Assembly: GCA_964558325.1 (NCBI GenBank)
Contig: CAZLCX010000084.1
Coordinates: 1-5,683 of the forward strand
Source: Halonatronomonas sp964558325
Lineage (GTDB): Bacteria; Bacillota; Halanaerobiia; Halanaerobiales; Halarsenatibacteraceae
Direction: 5' to 3'
DNA: 5,683 nt
Of this stretch, positions 1-4,522 are shown piece by piece. A program made the translations under genes and the position numbers. The notes under the pieces were generated by a model. It was not told where the DNA came from. It made no database searches and saw only the letters and a list, made by a program, of their open reading frames with translations. Every line of letters starts with the position of its first letter. Within the stretch, counting starts at the first letter, position 1.

Positions 1-130
1 TATTTGCCGTTACTGAATAATCTTCACCAGCCAGGTTATTAGAGCCATTATCACAGCCAGCCAGCCCAACAATTAAAAACAAAACTATTAATACCCCACT
101 ATAAACCTTAAACCTTCTTTTCACCAACAT
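1..130 (-). CDS. Lipoprotein, N-terminal fragment (runs off left edge)
   Basis: This is the first 43 codons of a gene that continues beyond the left edge; it is my own translation of the reverse strand. The start is ATG at 130-128, preceded by an AAAAGGGGGG Shine-Dalgarno (138-147) with a 7-nt spacer. The protein opens MLVKRRFKVY, a basic n-region, followed by a hydrophobic stretch (about residues 11-24) and the lipobox L23-A24-G25-C26. It should therefore be exported by Sec, lipidated on Cys26 and held on the outer face of the membrane. The visible mature part (DNGSNNLAGEDYSVTAN) is a typical flexible lipoprotein linker and does not reveal the family. The start lies 27 bp after the stop of the lipoprotein gene ending at 158, so the two are probably co-transcribed. 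A substrate-binding protein is possible given the neighbour, but nothing visible proves it. Confidence 0.8.
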   Translation of the reverse strand, partial: MLVKRRFKVYSGVLIVLFLIVGLAGCDNGSNNLAGEDYSVTAN

Positions 131-157
131 CAATTAGCCCCCCTTTTATATTAACTT

Positions 158-1198
158 TTATTGATCTTGATAACTGGCTCGGTAAAATACTGGAATAATT
201 CTGCCTTCTTCTATTATTAATTTTTCATATTCTAGTATTTTATCTTTAAAAGTTTCTGGATTATCTATATTAATTCCAGCTTCCTGACGAAGTTCTTTCA
301 TTTCGTTATTATATGGAATATTATGTCTCCTGAGAGGAGATCTCGTAAAATTCATTGCTATTGGATGAAATGATTTTTTATCATCAATTATTTCTGAATC
401 TTCTTCTACAGGAATTGAATTAATTGAAAGTCCATCTACATTTGCAAGGCTATCTTCTATACTATTAGCAATCTCAGCATAAATATCATCATCAAAATGA
501 TAGAAATCAATGGTAATCTCTTCATTAGTATCAATATTACTCATATATTCGTTGGCCTTTTCTATATCCTGATTCAAATTAATATCCTGACTCTCAGCAT
601 AATCATTAACTACAGGTGGACTCAACCTATTTGCTAATTCGGTATCATAGTTCATACCTTCATCTGGATTATGAATATTATCAACAAAAATATTCATGAT
701 TTCCTTTCTATCAATTGCATGAGCAATTGCTAAACGAATATTTTTATCTTGCACATACTCCTCTTCTGTATCAAATGAAAACACAAATGTGCCATTTTTT
801 TCTTCAGACGGTATCTCTGCTGGTTCTAATTCTATTTGACCTAAACTAACAGTCTTATCATCTATCACAACATCTTTTTCAATCATATTTTCTTCTGTAA
901 AATAAACTTTCAACTTATAATTTCCTTCATTTAAATTATTAAATTCAAATAATGACTCATCTGAGTCGATAAAATATCTTTCTATTTCTTCCCCATCCTG
1001 CTCAAGAACTATCAAAGCATAAGTATCATTATATTCTTCCTCTATGTCATCATATCTAACAGGGTTCCCGGTTAGAGTGGCGTTTTCAATTGGAGTTTCT
1101 TCACCTCCTATAATATCACAGGCGGTTAGACCAGTTATCACAACCATCCCCATTACAACAACTAAAATAAAAAATCTAAGATATGCTTTTGAATTCAT
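158..1198 (-). CDS. Acidic lipoprotein with a partial SBP family 5 (OppA-like) C-terminal module
   Basis: 346 aa. The start ATG (1198-1196) has an AAGGGGG Shine-Dalgarno at 1206-1212 with a 7-nt spacer. A signal peptide (hydrophobic about residues 8-23) ends in the lipobox L24-T25-A26-C27, so the product is a surface lipoprotein. Residues about 38-126 alternate short beta-strand-like segments (YALIVLEQDGEEIERYF, GNYKLKVYF) and resemble a small carboxypeptidase-regulatory-like beta-sandwich. From about 136 the sequence matches SBP family 5 landmarks: NIRLAIAHAIDRKEIM (153-168, the usual 'vRqAinyAiDR' block), an 'EKANEYM' segment (213-219), an IPYNNEM segment (304-310), and a C-terminal EEGRIIPVFYRASY (330-343). 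Full family members are about 500-550 aa with a large N-terminal lobe. Here that lobe is missing and the remaining part is shortened, so peptide binding in the usual way is doubtful. The protein is very acidic (about 77 D/E, 27 K/R), as expected in a halophile. It probably forms an operon with the lipoprotein gene starting at 130. No permease or ATPase genes are visible. Confidence 0.8.
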   Translation of the reverse strand: MNSKAYLRFFILVVVMGMVVITGLTACDIIGGEETPIENATLTGNPVRYDDIEEEYNDTYALIVLEQDGEEIERYFIDSDESLFEFNNLNEGNYKLKVYFTEENMIEKDVVIDDKTVSLGQIELEPAEIPSEEKNGTFVFSFDTEEEYVQDKNIRLAIAHAIDRKEIMNIFVDNIHNPDEGMNYDTELANRLSPPVVNDYAESQDINLNQDIEKANEYMSNIDTNEEITIDFYHFDDDIYAEIANSIEDSLANVDGLSINSIPVEEDSEIIDDKKSFHPIAMNFTRSPLRRHNIPYNNEMKELRQEAGINIDNPETFKDKILEYEKLIIEEGRIIPVFYRASYQDQ

Positions 1199-1228
1199 CT
1201 CATTGCCCCCTTAAGAAGTTTTTGAGAA

Positions 1229-1247
1229 TGTTTATTTCTAATAAACA
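1229..1247. repeat. Perfect inverted repeat in the lipoprotein leader
   Basis: TGTTTATT (1229-1236) and AATAAACA (1240-1247) are perfect 8-bp inverted arms around a 3-nt centre. The element lies about 30 bp upstream of the lipoprotein start codon and downstream of the proposed promoter. It could be a repressor operator or a small hairpin in the mRNA leader next to the ribosome binding site. It is AU-rich, so the hairpin would be weak; function is inferred. Confidence 0.4.
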
Positions 1248-1281
1248 GAATAAATTAATACCTACTAACTAATCCCCCTTC

Positions 1282-1309
1282 TATATAATATTGCAAAAAT
1301 AAACCTCAA
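1282..1309 (-). promoter_or_regulatory. Candidate promoter for the lipoprotein genes
   Basis: Read on the minus strand, TTGAGG (1309-1304) is followed after 16 bp by TATATA (1287-1282). This is four of six matches to each sigma-A consensus box. Transcription would start near 1275 and give a leader of roughly 75 nt before the ATG at 1198. AT-rich DNA produces such matches by chance, so confidence is modest. Confidence 0.35.
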
Positions 1310-1431
1310 ATTTAAAAACTAAAGAATTAAACAATAATATTTAATAAAATTATATTATTTTATTGCTTAAATCATCCCTCATTATTATTAGTGTAAATCT
1401 AAAAAATTTTGTGACATCTAAAACTATAATT

Positions 1432-1450
1432 TTATCAAATTTCTTGATAA
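1432..1450. promoter_or_regulatory. Candidate operator, TTATCAA-N5-TTGATAA dyad
   Basis: Two perfect 7-bp inverted arms (1432-1438 and 1444-1450) flank a 5-bp centre. This is the size and spacing expected of a dimeric transcription factor site. It lies between the divergent genes, upstream of both proposed promoters. The half-site ATCAA/TTGAT resembles Crp/Fnr-type half-sites but is arranged in the opposite orientation, so I do not assign a regulator. Confidence 0.35.
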
Positions 1451-1471
1451 TGACATATATAAAAATGATTT

Positions 1472-1491
1472 AAACCAACCCGGGTTAGTTT
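1472..1491. promoter_or_regulatory. GC-rich palindrome, candidate operator
   Basis: AAACCAACCCGGGTTAGTTT is a 20-bp palindrome centred between 1481 and 1482, with a single mismatched pair (1476/1487). Its CCCGGG core stands out in a very AT-rich region. The lack of a natural loop and the position between divergent genes favour a protein-binding site over a terminator, although a short T-run follows on the plus strand. The regulator is unknown. Confidence 0.4.
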
Positions 1492-1583
1492 TTCTGATTT
1501 ATTAATTTGGTCTCTAATCATTAAAAAATAAAGGAATAAAACCTAGTTCGGTGAATTATTATATATGCCTTTAAAAAGATAGT

Positions 1584-1611
1584 TTTATAAGTATCATCAA
1601 GGGGATATAAT
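1584..1611 (+). promoter_or_regulatory. Candidate promoter of the pgs genes
   Basis: A perfect TATAAT (1606-1611) has a TTTATA -35-like box (1584-1589) 16 bp upstream. Transcription would start near 1618 and give a leader of about 70 nt to pgsB. The same stretch also reads GTTTTA (1582-1587), then GGGGAT (1601-1606) or GGATATAATA (1603-1612), which resembles sites for the stress/sporulation sigma group (B/F). A dyad GATAT-N5-ATATC (1604-1618) overlaps the -10 box and the predicted start point and could serve as an operator. The sigma-A reading is preferred. Confidence 0.5.
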
Positions 1612-1687
1612 AAATATCATATGGATAAATAATTAATACTAATTCCAGCTAGACCAAAAATCATCAATAACTCTAAGGAGAATTGAT

Positions 1688-2860
1688 ATGGCCGTACTCT
1701 TTCTGTTATTTATTCTGGTCATTGCTGCCGGGATAATCGAATCTAAAATCCATAAAGCTAATTTAAAGAAGATCCCCTGGATAATCCATGTCAACGGGAT
1801 CAGGGGTAAATCATCGACTACCCGATTAATCCATGGAGGACTATCAAATGCCGGTTATAAGACTATTGCCAAAACAACTGGTACAGAGCCCCGGCTGATC
1901 TTTGAAGACGGCCAGGAAGAAAAGATTTATAGAGCAGGGATTCCAAGAATTATAGAGCAGCTTAAGCTTATTAATTTTATTAAAGATAGAAATATCGATG
2001 TTCTGGTAGTTGAGTGTATGGCAATCAGTCCGGAAATGCAGTGGATTTCAGAAAATAAGATATTGCAGGCAGATATCGGGGTTATAACCAATGTAAAATA
2101 CGATCACCAGGATAAGATGGGTGCCAGTTTAGATGAAATTGCCTCAACTTTAGCATTGACCATCCCTGAAAAAGGCGATCTGGTAACTGGAGATAAGCAG
2201 TTCATACAGAAATTCAGAGAAATAGCCACTGCCCGGGGCAGCAGAACTCATTTTGCAGATAAGGTCGAGGCAGAGGGCTTGATCTTAAAAAACTACTTTA
2301 AGTATCCAATTTTTAAGGAAAATGTTGCCGCTGCCTTAGAAGTCTGCCGGCTTTTTGATATCAGCTACGAAGTTTCTTTAAAAGGTATGGCCAGTGCTAG
2401 TCCTGACCCCGGGGCCCTGAGGTTTTATAAACTAAAAATTAATGATTATAACCTTTTCTTTATTAATGGATTTGCCGCCAATGATTATGAATCTACAGTC
2501 AATACCTGGGAAAACTGGCAGGACTGGTACAACTATGAAGATTATAAGGACCTGCCTCTGATTGGGATATTTAATAGCAGAATCGATCGCGGCTATAGAA
2601 TTAAAGAATTAAATGAGGTTAATACTTCCATTAATTTTGCTGAACTCTATATAATGGGATATTCCCCGGCCCATCTTCTAAGCCAGGCCAATGGAAATTA
2701 TCAAAAATATAAGAAGCTTAAGTTTTCAGATTTTCAGAATGTCATGGAAAAATTGACTTCTAAATATAAGTCAGACCTCGTCCTATTTGGATTTGGCAAT
2801 ACTAAAAATGATGGTTTACGAGTAATTGAACATTTCAGGGATCATGGAGAGGAGTTATAA
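1688..2860 (+). CDS. pgsB: Poly-gamma-glutamate synthase PgsB (CapB), Mur-ligase-like amide ligase
   Basis: 390 aa, close to the roughly 393 aa of Bacillus PgsB/CapB. It joins glutamate units through gamma-amide bonds, using ATP to activate the growing chain's carboxylate, at the inner face of the membrane in complex with PgsC. An N-terminal membrane segment (about residues 1-17) is followed by the P-loop HVNGIRGKSSTTRLI (34-48; Lys41). Then come KTTGTEPR (62-69), VECMAISPEMQ (108-118), the Mur/FolC-type ITNVKYDHQDKMG (133-145), SPDPGALR (238-245), FINGFAANDYEST (258-270), NSRIDR (296-301) and LFGFGN (366-371). All match blocks I recall from Bacillus PgsB, and every recognisable motif is intact. 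The start ATG has AAGGAG (1675-1680) with a 7-nt spacer. The stop overlaps the pgsC start by one base (TAATG), indicating translational coupling. This is the first gene of the plus-strand run, behind the candidate promoter at 1584-1611. Confidence 0.95.
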   Translation: MAVLFLLFILVIAAGIIESKIHKANLKKIPWIIHVNGIRGKSSTTRLIHGGLSNAGYKTIAKTTGTEPRLIFEDGQEEKIYRAGIPRIIEQLKLINFIKDRNIDVLVVECMAISPEMQWISENKILQADIGVITNVKYDHQDKMGASLDEIASTLALTIPEKGDLVTGDKQFIQKFREIATARGSRTHFADKVEAEGLILKNYFKYPIFKENVAAALEVCRLFDISYEVSLKGMASASPDPGALRFYKLKINDYNLFFINGFAANDYESTVNTWENWQDWYNYEDYKDLPLIGIFNSRIDRGYRIKELNEVNTSINFAELYIMGYSPAHLLSQANGNYQKYKKLKFSDFQNVMEKLTSKYKSDLVLFGFGNTKNDGLRVIEHFRDHGEEL

Positions 2861-3288
2861 TGATTATCAGGGCCTTAGGAATCGGAATCATTTTAAATTA
2901 TATATTTTTAGAATTAGTCGGGCTCTCAGCAGGGGGACTAATTACACCAGGCTATCTTGCCTTCTTTTGGGATCAGCCTGTCAGGATTATTATGACCTTT
3001 ATTGTAGCTTTTATCTGCTATTTACTAATCTTACTTTTGGCAAACTTTATTATTATCTACAGTAAAAGAAGGTTTATGCTGGCAGTTATCTCTTCCTATT
3101 TATTCAGCTGGTTTATTTCAACTTACCTGATTCAATTTATTGCTCTAGAGACTGATATTAGGGTGATCGGCTATATAATTCCTGGCTTAATAGCCAATGA
3201 GATGATCAAACAGGGTGTAGCCAAAACTATCCTTATAACAATCTTTATTACATCTATAACCAGGCTAGTCTTACTGCTGGTAATCTAG
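2860..3288 (+). CDS. pgsC: Poly-gamma-glutamate synthesis membrane protein PgsC (CapC)
   Basis: 142 aa, slightly shorter than the roughly 149 aa Bacillus PgsC. It is an integral membrane partner of PgsB and is needed for polymerisation and probably for passage of the polymer. Hydrophobic segments lie at about residues 2-20, 42-66, 72-96 and 123-142. Conserved blocks are GLITPGYL (26-33), QPV (39-41), a basic KRRFML loop (69-74) and IGYIIPGLIANEMIKQG (103-119); these match the family pattern 'GLVVPGYL...QPV...GRRKF...IGIIVPGLIAN..QKQG'. The ATG shares its A with the pgsB stop. GGAGAGGAG (2846-2854) inside the pgsB end supplies the ribosome binding site with a 5-nt spacer. The last codons already resemble the 20-bp repeat unit that follows. 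Confidence 0.93.
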   Translation: MIIRALGIGIILNYIFLELVGLSAGGLITPGYLAFFWDQPVRIIMTFIVAFICYLLILLLANFIIIYSKRRFMLAVISSYLFSWFISTYLIQFIALETDIRVIGYIIPGLIANEMIKQGVAKTILITIFITSITRLVLLLVI

Positions 3289-3380
3289 ATTTATAGCTGA
3301 TAATCTAGTTTAATAGCTTATAATCTAGTTTAATAGCTGATAATCCAGTTGAATCGTTGGTAAGCTAATCTATTGCTGAT
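3261..3380. repeat. Degenerate 20-bp tandem repeat between pgsC and pgsW
   Basis: Exact 20-bp periodicity is visible in three good units: TAATCTAGATTTATAGCTGA (3281-3300), TAATCTAGTTTAATAGCTTA (3301-3320) and TAATCTAGTTTAATAGCTGA (3321-3340). A diverged fourth begins TAATCCAGTTGAAT (3341-3360), and traces of a fifth lie at 3361-3380. The first clear unit starts inside the last codons of pgsC and carries its TAG stop. The preceding 20 bp (3261-3280, coding) match the consensus at about 12 of 20 positions, so the array may have grown by duplication of the pgsC 3' end. A 20-nt period rotates the frame, so stops fall in all three frames and no peptide is encoded. The function is unknown; it separates pgsW from the coupled pgsBC pair. 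Confidence 0.8.
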
Positions 3381-3430
3381 AAATTTAAAAATATTTGGAT
3401 ATATAGTCCTGGAGTTAGGAGGAACTTTCA

Positions 3431-4522
3431 ATGTATCGAAACTGGGTAAAACCTAAAATTCCACTGAAATTTATTATCCTTTTAAGCATCCTGGCTTTAT
3501 TAGGCAGTATTTATGTTGAAACAAATAAACAGAAGGTTGATCACCATGATATTGCAGCCCAACTTGAAGCAGCAAGAACCATGAGACTAGCTATGGAGGC
3601 TATTTATGAAGCTGGAATCAGCCAGGGAGTTGATTTCAATTTAGAACTGGATCCTAATAGAACAGGACTGATCGGCAAGGAGTTTACGCCAATAACTACT
3701 ACTCTAGGAAATTTAGAAGCCAAAAGAACCTCAACTAACCCTGATTTTGCAGCATTGTTTGTAAGATACTTTAATGAATTAAATTTAAAAAAAGGTGATA
3801 TAATCGCCATCGGAGGCAGCAGTTCTTTCCCAGGAAGTATGTTAGCAGCCCTTTCTGCAGCAGAAGCTATGGAATTAGAGCCTTTACTTATTCTTTCTCT
3901 CGGTTCTTCTATGTATGGAGCCAACCTTCCAGAATTCAATTTTCTCGATATGTTAGAAGTATTAAATAATCAGGATATTATTTCATCTCAGCCAATTGGA
4001 ATTTCATTAGGGGGGCAAAATGATACTGGAGCCGGTTTTGAAAACGAAGAAATTTTACTGGAAATAGCAGAAAGCTCCCCTTATCCATTAATCTATAATG
4101 AGGAGCTTAATCTAACCCTCCAGGAGCGGCTTAATTTTTATCAAGCCAGTGCAGATGCTGAGATCAAAACATTTATTAACATAGGCGGCAGCTCTGCCAA
4201 TATCGGCAAGACTTCTGCCTATTTAAACCTGCCGACTGGCTTAAATAAAAAACTATCTCCAGAATTTATTCAGGAAGAAAACGGTGTCTTATTCGAATTT
4301 GCTGGTATGAATATACCTACCATCCATATCCTGAATATTCGAGAGTTGGCCCAGAGGAATGGGATCGCAATTGATCCAGTCCCCCTGCCCCGACCTGGAG
4401 AAAGCAATGTTTATTACCAGGTTGAATATCAAAACCAACAAATTATTATCATCTTAATATCCATAATGCTGCTAGCTTTTTTTATCTTCAAAAAATATCG
4501 CCAGACTATTACTCGTATCTAA
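3431..4522 (+). CDS. pgsW: Poly-gamma-glutamate system protein (PgsW-type)
   Basis: 363 aa. From memory it matches the family annotated as 'poly-gamma-glutamate system protein', found next to pgsB and pgsC in lineages outside Bacillus. Its biochemical role is not established; it may stand in for PgsA/CapA in synthesis or export. One N-terminal membrane segment (about residues 12-29) and one near the C-terminus (337-353) flank a roughly 300-residue, probably extracytoplasmic domain. That domain is rich in Gly-Ser loops: IAIGGSSSFPGS (125-136), LSLGSSMYGAN (155-165), SLGGQNDTGAG (192-202) and INIGGSSANIGK (249-260). The first and last look alike and may form paired active-site or binding loops (inference). 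A C-terminal basic tail (KKYRQ) follows the second segment, consistent with a cytoplasmic end. The start ATG has AGGAGG (3417-3422) with an 8-nt spacer. It lies 142 bp after pgsC in the same direction. The 3' end overlaps the convergent hydrolase gene by 14 bp, leaving no room for an intergenic terminator. Confidence 0.8.
   Translation: MYRNWVKPKIPLKFIILLSILALLGSIYVETNKQKVDHHDIAAQLEAARTMRLAMEAIYEAGISQGVDFNLELDPNRTGLIGKEFTPITTTLGNLEAKRTSTNPDFAALFVRYFNELNLKKGDIIAIGGSSSFPGSMLAALSAAEAMELEPLLILSLGSSMYGANLPEFNFLDMLEVLNNQDIISSQPIGISLGGQNDTGAGFENEEILLEIAESSPYPLIYNEELNLTLQERLNFYQASADAEIKTFINIGGSSANIGKTSAYLNLPTGLNKKLSPEFIQEENGVLFEFAGMNIPTIHILNIRELAQRNGIAIDPVPLPRPGESNVYYQVEYQNQQIIIILISIMLLAFFIFKKYRQTITRI

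Larger units (their letters stand above)
1199..1687. other. Divergent AT-rich intergenic region, no gene seen
   Basis: These 489 bp separate the minus-strand lipoprotein genes from the plus-strand pgs genes. I found no reading frame of useful length on either strand; the ATGs present run into stops within about seven codons. The region is very AT-rich, apart from one GC-rich palindrome at 1472-1491. It holds a candidate promoter for each direction, an inverted repeat in the lipoprotein leader, and two compact dyads in the middle, each listed separately. No tRNA, riboswitch or insertion sequence was recognised. Confidence 0.75.

Noticed and set aside
1343..1364. AT-only inverted repeat AATAAAAT-N6-ATTTTATT
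   Set aside because: It is perfect but made only of A and T in a very AT-rich region, where such matches are expected by chance.
1472..1493. Rho-independent terminator reading of the CCCGGG palindrome with its T-run
   Set aside because: The stem has an internal mismatch and no natural loop, and no gene ends near it on the plus strand. An operator is more likely.
1621..1632. Upstream ATG in the pgsB leader
   Set aside because: It runs into a stop after three codons and has no ribosome binding site, so there is no support for a leader peptide.
2826..3065. 79-aa plus-strand reading frame across the pgsB/pgsC junction
   Set aside because: It lies out of frame over two well-recognised genes, has no family features, and is explained as a shadow of pgsC.
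3261..3380. CRISPR array interpretation of the 20-bp repeats
   Set aside because: The units are directly adjacent with no unique spacers and they diverge from each other; this is a simple tandem repeat.
3604..3939. 111-aa minus-strand frame inside pgsW
   Set aside because: It is antisense to a clear coding gene with conserved motifs and has no recognisable domain; a shadow frame.
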